The notes under the pieces: generated by a model | What the model saw: the letters and a program-made list of their open reading frames with translations, nothing else | Told to the model about the DNA's origin: nothing | Databases searched by the model: none | Translations under genes and position numbers: made by a program | Part shown: positions 46,693 through 59,368 of the stretch, one piece after another | Position numbering within the stretch: position 1 is the first letter of the stretch | How the letters are laid out: each line of letters begins with the position of its first letter | Assembly: GCF_905147045.1 (NCBI RefSeq) | Contig: NC_065916.1 | Location: 5,868,468-5,932,467 of the forward strand | Direction of reading: 5' to 3' | DNA from: Nymphalis io | Lineage: Eukaryota; Arthropoda; Insecta; Lepidoptera; Nymphalidae | DNA length: 64,000 nt

Positions 46693-47451
46693 AGGATAGA
46701 AAGATAGATAGACACTCCCTTTCTTAAGTCGGTTAATCAATCTAAATTGTGAATAGACAAATCTGTTACTAATATTTATTAAGTGCATGTATGTATGAAT
46801 ATTCGTTTACACACAGAACGTAAACATTTCTTTACTTTACTTCTTAATGTCATATTATAAATGCGAGTGATTGATTCTAAATCACGTTGAACGGAACGTA
46901 TTCTACTAGATCTTTCTTATTTTTTCTTACTTGTGTCAAAAATGTTACATAAAACGCTGCACTTAAAGGCGACTTTGAAATTTCTAGTAAAAGAATTACT
47001 AGATAATTGGCCCGAATTCTTACGATAAAGATGAATCTTGGTACCCGATCGCAGGGTCGTCTATCGGGTCCAGTCTAAATCATACAGGGATTCAAACACA
47101 CACAGGAAAAAGTTATCAAAATCGGGCCAGCCGTAGGCCAGGAGTTCAACGACATACAGACGCACAGAAGTATCATATTTATATATTTAATTTGTAAAAA
47201 CAAAATAAAAACATACATAATTCATGTAGACTCTAACAAGCAATCCTTAATCATTCATAACTCACTTTACAAGATTCGGTTCGGGATGTAGATTCTACTA
47301 AGAAGATCCGGTACGAAACTCAGTAGTTACTTTTTTTGTAACAATAAGAAAATATACATGTAATAAGCATATTTAATTGTATATTTATGTATGACGTATT
47401 ATTAGAAACCGTTGGTAGCCGAGCTAGTTAACTTAAAAAAAAGTATTAAAA

Positions 47452-47872
47452 TAACATCCTGCAATTGTCTGCTGGGCTGAGGTAAAAGAAGGGGCTTTTT
47501 GAGAAGCTTTGGAGCTTACTCCAGCGCGCTGCTCAAATGCGGATTGGATACACGTGGTTGATTTTGCACGCAGGTTTCCTCACGATCTTCTTCGAGAGAC
47601 GAGATGAATTATAATAATAATAATTATTATTTATTTAATCAAGTAACTAGACTCATACAAAATTACAAAAAAAAATAAACACTACTATTTATACAATTTA
47701 CTGATCTAGCTGAAACATAACAACGGCGGTTTATAAATATACAGTCTAGTCTGTTAGCAATCATGTTTAGAATTTTGTTGGAGCTGGCCCGCACCCTGAG
47801 AACACAAATTAAGCACGTGAAAATTCAGTCATGTTTGAACTCGGATTGGGCCACCACGACAAAGTCACCAGA
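47452..47872 (-). repeat. SINE family A, old copy split by about 165 bases
   Basis: The tail part is 47452-47632 ('cctcacgatcttcttcgaga', 'gagatgaattataataataa'). The head part resumes at 47797 ('acacaaattaagcacgtgaa'). The material between is AT-rich and shows (TAA)n at its left end, which hints at an insertion. Confidence 0.6.
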
Positions 47873-48936
47873 CATAGTGAGTTTTATACGAGACAGGTTG
47901 TCTTGTATAAAACTCACTAGCCTGAAGTGTACAGTCGGAAAAAGGAATTAATGAAAAAAATCAACGCACATTTTTCTCTCATTCTAATACAAAGATATTT
48001 TACACGTTTTTGAAATTAAAATTTACGCTTAGTTTTTTTTTTTGCCTAATTATATCAATTTTACTTGGACAATGTTTAAACGAACGAAATAAGTTTTTAA
48101 TTTTTGTCATAATTAACGGCGTTATAAAGTTTTAACGTGTGATAAGGTTAAACAATGCTGTCTTCTTCTTTCGAATGTCGAAACAATAATGTCAGAAAGG
48201 GAGTCATCGTTGTTTAACTAAACCGTCAGTAATAATTATAACATTGAAAGGATACACGCATCAAAATAGTGTATCACCGTTAGTCAGTTTTCAGTATTTC
48301 ACGAGTGAGATACGAAGTGAATTCTGCTAACAGTCACGTTCCTATAAAACGTGTGTTGTCCAGCCAAACTTTACTGCTTATGTTCTCCTTGGAGACACTC
48401 GCTCTAAAACCAAGACCAGTGTCTTCAAAAGCGGATTTGATGATATCTCACTGTTTATGATATCCTGGTACACGGTCATTGTAATTTTTATTATATAATC
48501 GTTAAAATCTAAAATCTATACTTTGTATTTTATCTCTCTTAATTGTATTTAACTTCCTCCGGTCTATTCTATCTAGAAAGATAAGCCGCTTTATTGCCAA
48601 AATTTTATCAAATTCCAATTTATTTATTCAATGTAGAATTACGATGACATTTATTTATTGATAGGCAAAACATATCAGATTGAAAATGAATATATATAAG
48701 ACATCGCGAGTTTTTTTTTTAACGTAAAGTCAAAGACGTCATCAAATTCACCTTTATTGACGTTGTTAAAAAACAATGAAAAGTCACGAAAAAACCGTTA
48801 TATGTTAAAATTTAAAATCCAGTGACCGTGAGATGAGATAATTTTTTTTTAAAGTTAATATGTGAATACTGAAAAACTAGAAAATTCGAATTCTATGTAG
48901 AAGCATAGATTTTATATATAGGTATAAATTTTAAGG

Positions 48937-49128
48937 AGTCGAGATGACCCGGAGAACATAGGTATGTTTATCTCGGGCGCCTTTGAGTTTTTATGTGCTT
49001 AATGAAGGAAAGCATAGTAAGGAAACCAGCATGTGTGTATCATACTCGCATTTGAGCAGCCTGGTGAAATGAGCACTAAACATGAGAATAAGCTTTTATT
49101 CAGTAGGGGGATATTTTATAAGCTGTTA
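48937..49128 (+). repeat. SINE family A, old copy
   Basis: Recognisable as 'gtcgagatgacccgg', 'tttttatgtgcttaatgaag' and 'ggaaaccagcatgtgtgta'; heavily diverged. Confidence 0.6.
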
Positions 49129-50079
49129 ATTTTACTTTAAGCAATTATCACCGACGATTCTAAAATGTCTCTCGATTTCCAAACAAAATGCTAGAGAAAT
49201 ATCACTTTGGCGTGTGATTGCGATTTGTTATGTTCCTATTGATTTATACGTGTGCTAAGTAGAAATCTGGAGAAGTAAATAATCGCTTCGATAATAATTA
49301 GTGTCGAATACATTTTGTCTAAGCCTGCTTATAAATACGAAAAAAATATAACTGTTCTTTTTTTAAAATTGAATATTATGTTCAGGTTCTTTTCTGTAAT
49401 CTTACGAAATCGCTTTTTAAATAAAATTTTATTTTTTTTTAATCGAAACTATAAAATGGCAAAGGCATATATTTGTACAGTTGATTTTAATATAACGTGT
49501 ATAAAATGTAATATTCTTATACGTCATTTATATTTTTCAATAAATATTCTATAAAATTAAGTTAATTTTTTTATCATCTCGAACACGAAGCGGTTTGTTT
49601 GATATATCTTTATTTTTAATTTGCCTATTATAAAAATTGTGAAGAGAGATTTGTGCGAGAATAAATTGACCAAACTTAAAAAGTATTCCCATTTCTTTTT
49701 AATGTGTATGGTTGGAATAGGATAGCAAGTCTTTCAATATTCTTAAAATTGTCCGTCCCGTGAAATTAGTTTAATATTTTATATTGTGTAGAGAGAATAA
49801 ATTCAGCGCGAGTGTTAAACATAACGGAGGCTTATAACTGTCCGGTGCGCTGTCAACCGCGTTAAAGCGCTTTGCTACTGTTATACGTGTCTGACAATTT
49901 CGCTGACAACTACGAAATAAAAGGAAATAACAGCTGATGACCATCCTATTCTACGCAAAGAATTTTCTTAAGCAGGATCAGGGCTTATCTCACCACGCTG
50001 TCCAGTCAGCGAGAGTTGGTACCACATGTGGTAATTTTTCATCCGATATATGTTAAGAGTACAGTCTCGTCCTCGGCTG

Positions 50080-50195
50080 TTAAGGAAAACGTCGTGAGGA
50101 AACCTGCGTGTTAGCCACCAAACCGCATTATAGCAACGTGAGGAGCCCCCACTTCATTTTAACCCAGATGTGGGATATTTACAGGCTTTATACTA
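50080..50195 (+). repeat. SINE family A, old fragment
   Basis: 'aaggaaaacgtcgtgaggaa' and a 'gtgggatatttacaggcttt' tail remain. Confidence 0.6.
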
Positions 50196-50315
50196 TAAGG
50201 TTGTAAAACGTTACGTCATTAAAAAACCGTAGTTGATTTGTATTATACTTGTCCCCCACCTGTGTGTGTGTGGGGGGAGGAGGCTGGCTAAGGACCCTAT
50301 GTCTTTCTTTTGACG

Positions 50316-50586
50316 AGCCGGTTGGCCTGGTTGGTAGAACACTTGCCTTTCACGCCGAAGGTTGTGGGTTCGATTCCCACCCAGGACAGACATTTGTGTG
50401 CATGAACATGTCTGTTTGTCCTGAGTCTGGGTGTAATTATCTATATAAGTAAGTATTCACAAAAGAAAAGTAGTATATGTAGTATATCAGTTGTCTGGTT
50501 TCCATAGCACAAGCTCTGTACAAGCTTAATTTGGGATCAGATGGCCGTGTGTGAAAAATGTCCCAGGATATTATTATTATTATTAT
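50316..50586 (+). repeat. SINE family C, full-length copy
   Basis: The tRNA-like head 'gccggttggcctggttggta' and B-box 'gtgggttcgattcccaccca' are intact. It ends in (ATT)n. Almost identical to 62904-63182. Confidence 0.92.
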
Positions 50587-51256
50587 TTTTACCTCTGGCA
50601 ACGTGTACGCGAAATTTCATTATAATCGGTTCAGTAGTTAAGACGTGTAAGCGTTACAAACAAACTCACTTTTGCATTTATAATATTGGTATGAAAGGAT
50701 GTTAAGACTTTATTATATATGTATATAGGATGGTCTTGTCAATGTTTTCTTATAATTGATATATATATATCATGTAATTGGTTTTAATTTGTTTAATTAA
50801 TATTCGCAATCCGTACTTTAAATTAATATTAGTAATCAGTCAGTAGATATAAAAGGTACTAGCTTATCGGGCCGTCTGTGTCACGGTAGCGTGCGCAAGC
50901 GATCCCGTGGCGCTCCTCGTTAAGACGAAAAGGGTACCGCTGATTTTTAGTGAGTATTCCAATGTTCGAGGCACACTCGGTGAGCCCCACATACCCCCTG
51001 TGCCCCCATAACTGTTACCGTGGGGGAAACGCGTAATGCGTTTTTCCAGCGTTGAAAAAAATGGTAACTAATCGTACCGGCTTCGCACGGGTAGATAAGA
51101 AGCGAAATTAATTTTAGATAGGTTTTGCGTAAAATCCGTTCTTAATGAGCGTCTACGTTGGGGAAGGAGTAACTGTGACAGATTTGAAGTCAATCGGGCG
51201 GATAGTTTAGGACATTTATGACTTTACTTTTAGGAGATATACATATATAACTTGAT

Positions 51257-51528
51257 GGTTACAGAGCTTTGTACAAGCCCCTCCGGGGAGGTACCGCCGA
51301 CACATGATATATTCTACCGACAGCAGTACTTACTTAGTATTGGTGTGTTCCGGTGTGAACGGTGAGTCTTCGAAACTATCGGCAGGAGGGACATAACATC
51401 TCAATTTCCAAAGTCGGTGGCGCTTAAGCGATGTTTAATATTTTTTACAGTGCTAATGTCTATGGTTGTCTTATGATGGTGACCACTTACCATTAAGTGG
51501 CCTATTTGCCAGTCCGCCTAAGTTTAAA
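51257..51528 (+). repeat. Repeat family B copy, diverged
   Basis: 'agagctttgtacaagcccct' to 'ggcctatttgccagtccgcc', then poly-A. Confidence 0.8.
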
Positions 51529-51591
51529 AAAAAAAAAAAAACAAAACTGTCCATATAGCCTACATATGCTTATTCTTCTGAAGTTCAAACA

Positions 51592-51597
<6 letters not shown>

Positions 51598-51622
<25 letters not shown>

Positions 51623-51820
51623 ATATACATATACAATTCGTTATTAAATGGCAAGTGGTCGCCACCAATTAAAGATATTGACACTGCAATGTGTGTTAAC
51701 CACTCCTTAGACACCCAATGTATACGATTTGACTGGCTCATTCTCTCGTCAAACCGGAAGCTTAGACTAATTTCTACTTGTCGGTATGAAAAAAAATATT
51801 GTACCTATTAAAACGGGCTT
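51598..51820 (-). repeat. Repeat family B copy, diverged, inverted to its neighbour
   Basis: Starts with poly-T and contains 'ggcaagtggtcgccaccaat', 'gactggctcattctctcgtc' and 'aaaccgg'. It faces the copy at 51257-51528, tail to tail. Confidence 0.7.
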
Positions 51821-52721
51821 ACACAATGCCCAGATAATGCTACAATTATACTTGTCATATCTTAATTAAATAAAAAAAACATCAGTGATATAGTAATTAT
51901 TATTGAAAGGAAGGAATATTTTAATTATCTGCATCCTTAGTCAATCGAGTTGTTTGAATTTAAAAAAAAAAGTAGCCGATGACGCAAGGTCATTGAACTC
52001 TGGAATGTTAACCGCTTCGAATCCCGAGTCAGACTTTTGTTTGTCGTATGTTGTGTAATACTCGCCTTTTATTACTCGACAACGCGTAAAGAAAGAGGGT
52101 CATGTGTTTATGATGTGTGTGTTTAAGTTAATATTAATAAACTATTTACACAGTAAAAAATGAAACGTGCTTGTTGGCTCTTTAACTTAATTGTAAGTAT
52201 CTAGTATTTGAAAACAAACGTCCTCGCGACTTGTAAAAATGGGTAACAAAGCCCTATTCCCAAGTACGAAATGAGCTGATGACCTTCAAATGCCTGAACC
52301 ATCTCGATCACATTAGGTTCAAACGGAATATACCGCATCGAAATCGCTTGAGAGCTACGATCCAACACAGATACACACCATAAATTTATAACACCCCTTT
52401 TTTTACGATGTAGGTTGAAAATTATTATCCTATTTTGTAATCAAAATCAATTATTATTCTTTATTCAAGCAGGCAATGAGGGCAAAGTGCTTATATACTT
52501 TTGAACTGTTATCTTACAGCTACCACCGGTTCGGAATGTAGATTCCTACCGAGATGAACCGGCAAGTAAATCAGTACTTACGTTATTTCGTACGTGAGCG
52601 GTACAGTAACGATCGAAATGCTAGTTTGATTGACGCGTGAATGCGAGAAAAAATACGCGGAATGAAGGATTGGCATTTAGCAAAGTAGGGGCTAGATCAG
52701 TTTGCAGATGTTTATATCTTA

Positions 52722-52965
52722 CTAGTGACTGCCTCGTTGATTGGAAGTCCTGGGTTCAAATTCCAGGTTTGGAAGTTGGAAGTGTGTACACTCCCGTGCT
52801 TCGGAAAGCGCGTAAAGCCGTTGGTCCTGCGGCTGAACTCTTTCCGGTCGTGTCGGATTGTTGTCACATCGGATTATGAGTTAGGGAATAGAGAGTGCAC
52901 CCAACTCCCAAATAGCGGACTCGTAAATGGAGGACTTATCTTACTAGTTGCCGCTCGCGTATGAC
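52722..52965 (+). repeat. Repeat family D copy
   Basis: Contains 'gattggaagtcctgggttca' (B-box-like), 'ggaagtgtgtacactcccgt' and 'gagttagggaatagagagtg'. Confidence 0.7.
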
Positions 52966-53144
52966 GGGTGGAAGATTTTTAGTATTCACTGTGCTTTTTC
53001 TGTATGCAAAATTAAAAAAATACCTTGAATAGTTAATATGTGAAAGCGTAACAAATAAACAATTTAACACAGCGAAAGTGAGTCGTTTTGAATGAGTTAA
53101 GTATATGAAGAAAACCTATGGGCCCTTTAGTAAGATGTATTAGC

Positions 53145-53330
53145 ACAGGGGCCAATTCTACTTATATGTAACGATACGATTACGATACGTTCCCGATTCC
53201 ATTCCGATCCAACTTCGAACCTCAACTGGATCTTTGTTAGTTTCAACTAATCTACAACTAGGGAAAAGTTTGTGACAAAGTGACAGTGGCAATTAGTTAG
53301 TATAATTGGTCCTACGTAGCCGGATAGATC
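53145..53330. repeat. Repeat family K copy
   Basis: 'cgatacgttcccgattccat' and 'gacaaagtgaca' match 28360-28640. Confidence 0.5.
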
Positions 53331-53754
53331 ATTATGATTGTTTTCTGAGTAATTTACTCGATTCTAAATTATAACTTGCAATGTTTAATGGTAGAAGATG
53401 AAGGACGTTATGCTCTTGCAAAAAAAAAAAATAACTTAAGTAATAAGTTAAAATTGCTATAACGTTAGTGCACGTAAATTACATTACGAAATGACGGATT
53501 TCTTAGCCGACAATAGAAATCGCGTCTGCGTCTTAGTATTTTTTTGTGTATGTTTTAAGTACATATGAAACGGTTTTATATAAAAAAATAACTTTTATTT
53601 CAATTATTAATATATTTTCTGATATTTCTTAGGTCGGTGCAATTTTGACGTGTATGTATCGAAAAGAACCCCTAGAATTTCAGTAGATATATTATTATCG
53701 ATTATATTTAATGTTATATATCTAACATTAAATATTAATTTATTAATGTTATTA

Positions 53755-53880
53755 TGGGACCCGGTAGACGTCCTGCCATGCAGACATTTTTTGATTTGAT
53801 AACATACCAACAGCAGCGGGTCCAATTGTATTTTCAGACCATCCAGGAGCCGCCCATTCAAATATTCGACGTATGTAATG
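53755..53880 (-). repeat. Repeat family G copy
   Basis: 'cataccaacagcagcg' and 'gtccaattgtattttcagac' match the reverse complement of 55285-55395. It carries a short coding-like stretch but no recognised domain. Confidence 0.6.
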
Positions 53881-54351
53881 CCAATTTTAAGTATACACAA
53901 AATATTCAAATGACTAGAATGGTTGGGAAATTGCAAATAGATATTTATTTACTTATTAATTTTAATTTATTTAACAATATAAACAATCAAAACCACGAAA
54001 GTTTGTTTTGAGTGCCTCTCCGTCTATGTACATACAATATACGCTATAATTGTTTTAAATAATAAATCTTCAACTTATATTTAATATTATATTATCTAAG
54101 CTATTTATCATAAAAAATACTTGCCATACATTTTCATAAGCAAATTGATGAGATTGTATTTCGAAAAAAAAAAAATGTCTTCTTTTGGAGCGCATCCGAT
54201 TATTTTACTAACGTACAGGCTAAAATCTTTAACCTCGAACCTAAAATTATTTATTATTGATGGTATTTGTGACTCGAATTCCCGAGATCGCGTGTTCGAA
54301 GCCGGCCCGTGAACTTTGCGGCCGATTGAATTAGGTTAGGGCTTATTTTCA

Positions 54352-54562
54352 GTTTGTGTTTATAATTCATCTCGTGCTTGACGGTGAAGGAAAACATCGT
54401 GAGGAAACCTGCATGTGCCTAATTTCATTGAAATTATGCCACATGTGTATTCTACCAACCCGCATTGGAGCAGCGTGGTGGAATAAGCTCCAAACCTTCT
54501 TCTCAAAAGGGAGGGGAGGCCTTAGCCCAGCAGTGGGACATTAACAGGCTGTTACTATTATT
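54352..54562 (+). repeat. SINE family A copy lacking the tRNA head
   Basis: From 'tttgtgtttataattcatct' to 'attaacaggctgttactatt'. The preceding 60 bases ('cccgagatcgcgtgttcgaa') look like a different tRNA-like head, possibly a chimera. Confidence 0.83.
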
Positions 54563-54706
54563 TTCAGTACACCGGTACCAAGTACAGACTTATACGTCGA
54601 ATACAACTCGAGTTTAAAGTTTAGACTTTAACACGTAACCTGAAAGCTTTGGATTATGAAGTAATATTCGTTTCTATAAATATTTAAATCCTAATTAGTA
54701 TAAAAA

Positions 54707-55012
54707 AAAGCCGAAATAGCCCAGTGATAAGAACGCGTGAATTTTAAACGATGATCGTTGGTTCATACCCGGGCTGATACCACTGAATTTCCAAGTGTTT
54801 AATTTGTGATTATAATTCATGTCGTGATTGACGGTGAAGGAAAACATCGTGAGGAAACCTGCATGTGTCTAATTTCACTGAAATTCTGCCACATGTGTAT
54901 TCTACCATCTCGAATTGGAGCAGCGTGGTGGAATAAGCTCCAAACCTTCTCCTCAAAAAGGGAGAGGAGGCCTTAGCTCAGCAGTGGGACATTCACAGGC
55001 TGTTACTGTGGT
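54707..55012 (+). repeat. SINE family A, full-length copy
   Basis: Head 'gccgaaatagcccagtgata' to tail 'cattcacaggctgttactgt'; the B-box carries substitutions ('gttcatacccg'). Confidence 0.88.
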
Positions 55013-55284
55013 ATTATAAATGCGAAAGTGACTCGGTTTACTTGTTTGTTTGTTACGATATCGCCTCAACTAGTCAACATTCAATTCGATATAATATTAG
55101 CATCATAAGCGTACGCGTCAGATTACAGATAAGGACATATTGCTACATATTTTGGTATAAGTTTAATGTATATTAGTTTAGTCGATTAAACATTATAAAA
55201 AAAAAACATTGTGTTTGTCACTCAACTCCTCCTAAACGGCTGGGCCGATTTGGATGAAATTTTGTGTGTATATTTCAATGGGTT

Positions 55285-55395
55285 CGTCGTTGGTTTGAAA
55301 ACACAATTGGACTCGGTAGGTGGCGCTGCTGTTGGTATGCCACCAAATGAAAAAGAAAGTATTTATGGCAGAATGTTGTTCTGCCGGGTCCGGTA
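55285..55395 (+). repeat. Repeat family G copy
   Basis: Inverted partner of 53755-53880: 'caattggactcggtaggtgg', 'gctgttggtatgccaccaaa'. Preceded at 55205-55260 by the common 'ggctgggccgatttggatga' block. Confidence 0.6.
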
Positions 55396-56192
55396 GTATT
55401 AGTAAATATATAGAAGTCTGTCAAATGTTTTTTGGTGTGATTTCGAAATACACATAGCCGATAGCCAAATGGATGGTTTGAGGGCAATATATGACGATAA
55501 TTTAATTATTAATACTTTAATTATCGAGTTACAATTGTTTCTTTTCACATATCTAGAACTGTACGCAACTTCACGCGTTTGAACTAAATTGAACGATGCT
55601 CCGTCACTCTCTAACATTGCAGATAATTCATACGTGCCACGAGAACGGAAATAATATCATATTACACATATAATAAAGACGGCACGTTGAGATCGTGGGA
55701 ACGTAATCAGTTTAAAAACAGGAAATATATAATTGTATGCAATACCAGCAATTAAACTCAACAAGCGTCTAGATGTGAGCAACAATATGTATGTATGTCG
55801 TTTTGAATATTGTTACCACTTTTAACCTAAATTCTACTGTTTTTTGTTTGTTTTTTAAAACGTTACATATTTGAACTGTCATATTGAATAATATTCTAAT
55901 ACAATGGCAGGAATGCAAATAAACAACTTTGACCATGAATTAACGCGATGTCATTGGTCGAAATCTTGAATAGTCTATGGTTTTCATTATGGATACCTCA
56001 AAAGTGTCGTTTACAATCCCTGACTCGGAAAGCACTTCATTAAATAATTCATAATAAAACAATAAATGTTACTATTAAAATCGTGATTTTGTAAAATTTT
56101 AAGGTCGACCTTGAGTACAACGTTTCTTAATGTAACGTTTGAATGAAACGTTTTGTTTATATTGTTGCATCATTAGCTTAATATTTTTTAAT

Positions 56193-56300
56193 TGGAAGTA
56201 TGACTTTGTGCAAGCCTGTCAGTGTACCAATCACTTATCACATTCTACCGCCAAACAGCAAACTAAAAACATTGTTATGTAAGGTGGCCTATTTATTATA
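56193..56300 (+). repeat. Repeat family B, old fragment
   Basis: 'tgactttgtgcaagcctgtc' and 'attctaccgccaaacagca' survive. Confidence 0.6.
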
Positions 56301-56603
56301 AAAATATATAAATATTCATTACATAACCATAGTACGTACCAACTAGTTTTTTCTAAGTTTTAGTATTTATGCAAGTTCTATTGAAAGCTTACTACTTCGA
56401 TGCGTCTATTATTTTAATGACATTTGAAAGGTTCTTAAAACATCAATTTAATGAACGATAATAGCACCAAAGTAGTAATACATTAGGGCTATACTCGTCT
56501 GTATATTGTTATGTATGTTCGTTGCCTTCTACGTATGTATTGCTCAAGTCACTATGATATTTTCATCATGTGCAGGCTGACTATGTATTATATATGTATT
56601 GAC

Positions 56604-56896
56604 TGGTGGTAGGGCTTTGTGCAAGCTCGTCTGGGTAGGTACCACCCACTCATCAGATATTCTACCGCAAAACAGCAATACTTGATATTGTTGTGTTCCG
56701 GTTTGAAGGGTGAGTGAGCCAGTGTAATTACAGGCACAAGGGACATAAAATCTTAGTTCCCAAGGTTGGTGGCGCATTGGATATGTAAGCGATGATTGAC
56801 ATTTCTTACAATGCCAATGTCTAAGAGCGTTGGTGACCACCTACCATCAGGTGGCCCATATGCTCGTCCGCCTTCCTATTCTATAAAAAAAAAAAA
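56604..56896 (+). repeat. Repeat family B, full-length young copy
   Basis: 'ggtggtagggctttgtgcaa' to 'ccttcctattctataaaaaa'. Differs from 34604-34899 at only a few bases. Confidence 0.9.
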
Positions 56897-57330
56897 AGGC
56901 TAGTGGATACGTAGAGTGTATTTATTAGAAATTCTAGAGCAGCCTATGTTCTTTCTTGGGGGCCAAGTTTGCTTCATAGCAATTTCATCGAAATCGTTTC
57001 AGTATTTTAGGCGTGAAAGCGTAATAGACAGACAAAGATTTAGATTTCGTACCGTGACGGTCCAGTTACAAGAGCTTAGTGACCCACAGTTTGGGCATAA
57101 ATATCTGTTCTCAGATATTTATATTTTATTAATTTTATACCAATCAAGTGATAATTTTATAATAATTTAATTGTTAATGTCTTTTCTATTTGTTATAAAT
57201 ATTTTGATTTTCAAATTTTTTTTTTGTTAACTCGAAATGTTGATATATTTTGCAACTTCTATAATTTAGGAGACACTTGATTTGTATAATCATGTTTAAT
57301 GATTCAATTGTATTTATTAGTATACTTCTA

Positions 57331-57572
57331 AAGTCGAGATGGCCCAGTGGTAATTCTGTTCTGTTTATAATTCATTTCATGCTTTTCGGTGAAGGAAAAC
57401 ATCGTGAGGAAACCTGCAAGTGTCTAATTTCATCGAAATTCGGCCACATGTGTATTCCACCAACCCGCACTGGAGCAGCGTGGTGAAATAAGCTCCAAAC
57501 CTTCTTCTCAAAAATGGAGAGGAGGCCTTAGCCCAGCAGTGGGACATTTACAGGCTGTTACTGTTTCTGCAT
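57331..57572 (+). repeat. SINE family A copy with deleted B-box
   Basis: The head 'gtcgagatggcccagtggta' runs directly into 'tctgtttataattcatttca', so about 85 bases with the B-box are gone. Tail 'tttacaggctgttactgttt'. Confidence 0.86.
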
Positions 57573-58226
57573 ACTTCTTGTTGGTATTGATATTATAATA
57601 AATAAATAAATAAATCTTCTCTTTTATGAAGGAGAAAGTTTTGCAGCTTATTTTCCGAAGCATTTGGTTCTATTCTGCTGTTTTCCGTCATAGTCATGAA
57701 CTCCTAGTTGCCACTATCACAAAATTTCATATATCATCTTTTGCTTCAAGCTTGCTTCGTACTAAATTTCACCATGTTCGGTTCAGTGGCTGTGGAAACA
57801 TAACAGATACAGTTTCCTTCGTATCCATACAAATAAATAAAATTGTAGTGTCTGCCTGTTCGTGATTTTAAAATAACTGTCTGTTTTTAAGTTAAAATGG
57901 CTATGGCGAGTTACGAACACCGAGAATTATTTTTTAATTTTATTTAGACTGGCGCTGTTATATAATGGTTTCAAGATTTTAGATGTACAATCAAATAGGC
58001 AATAAGTTCGTTAAAACGACAAATTTTTAGAGGATTTTCGTCACAAACTGATTTATTTACATTAAAGCCAATTTAATAATAAACAAATAAAAATTGAAAA
58101 CAGTTACTGTGCAAATCGTGACCGCGTCCAATGGTGGCAAGAACGCTAGGAGCATTCATTTGAATCGCAATTGCAATCCAGAAGAAGATTTTAATATTGT
58201 CATATATATATATACATATATATTCA

Positions 58227-58510
58227 CTGGTGGTAGGGCTTTGTGCAGGCTCGCCTGGGTAGGTACCACCCACTCATCAGATATTCTACCGCAAAACAGC
58301 AATACTTGATATTGTTGTGTTCCGGTTTGAAGGGTGAGTGAGCCAGTGTAATTACAGGCACAAGGGACATAAAATCTTAGTTCCCAAAGTTGGTGGCGCA
58401 TTGGATATGTACGCGATGGTTGACATTTCTTACAATGTCAATGTCTAAGGGCGTTTGGTGACCACTTACCATCAGGTGGCATATGCTCGTCCACCTTCCT
58501 ATTCTATTCT
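58227..58510 (+). repeat. Repeat family B, full-length young copy
   Basis: It is bordered at both sides by (TA)n: 'atatatacatatatattcac' before and the long (TA)n array after. Confidence 0.9.
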
Positions 58511-58514
58511 ATAA

Positions 58515-58515
58515 T

Positions 58516-58586
<71 letters not shown>

Positions 58587-58712
58587 ACATATATATATAT
58601 CCAGTGGTGAAGCTCGGTTATAGCTCGGTGGTCTTTCTTAAAAGAATGGAATGGATGACGAACTTGGAATAAATTAGGCATAACTTAAAGATTGTATTCC
58701 ATTATGTAATTT

Positions 58713-58780
<68 letters not shown>

Positions 58781-58830
58781 ATATCTATAACCGAGCTTCA
58801 CCACTGGATATATATATATATATATACCCA
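58515..58830. repeat. Inverted repeat within (TA)n arrays
   Basis: A run of about 65 bases of (TA)n is followed by 'ccagtggtgaagctcggtta' (58601). The exact reverse complement, 'taaccgagcttcaccactgg', ends at about 58806, followed by more (TA)n. (CA)5 and (GT)6 runs also face each other across the central (TA)n. The whole could fold into a long hairpin. Confidence 0.85.
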
Positions 58831-59149
58831 GTGGTGAGGTAACTATATCTATCTTAACTATATATGTTATGTATGAATTTCGGCACCTTTTTATCATTAA
58901 CATTATCTTATGTGAAAAAAATACGACTTAATTAATATAATTGCTTTTTTTTTTACATAAGCTTTTAATTAATGATTTAATTAATGAGATCATATAAAGT
59001 GCGTAATTTTATTATAGACGAAATTAAATAATTAACTTACATCATATCTAATATTATTTTTTTTACAAATTATTTAAGTCGTTCGTAACAAGTTTTAATT
59101 TATTTATTCAGTGCAGTGCAGTGCAATGCGTTACACTTAATTAGCTGAG

Positions 59150-59368
59150 TTTGTGAGCTAAGATGTTATGTCCCTTGTGCCTGTAATTACACTAGCTCTC
59201 TCACCCTTCAAACCAGAATACAAGGGACATCACATCTTAGCTCACAAAGTTGGTGGAGTTGACGATGTACGGAAAGGTTAATATTTCGTACATTGTCAAT
59301 GTCTATGGACGGTTTATTTACCAACAGATGGCCTTTTTGTCCGTCCGTTTATCTAATACAAAAAAAAA
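59150..59368 (+). repeat. Repeat family B fragment with fold-back start
   Basis: 'gtgagctaagatgttatgtc' at 59153 recurs inverted as 'gacatcacatcttagctcac' at about 59226, one mismatch. The right part continues as an ordinary sense family B end ('gatggcctttttgtccgtcc'). Confidence 0.75.

Noticed and set aside
56544..56840. Protein-like ORF with repeated C-terminus 'GRISDEWVVPTQTSLHKALPP'
   Set aside because: It is the antisense translation of repeat family B. The same peptide appears wherever B occurs, which explains the apparent conservation.
58499..58903. ORFs of repeated Ile-Tyr
   Set aside because: Translation of (TA)n microsatellite.
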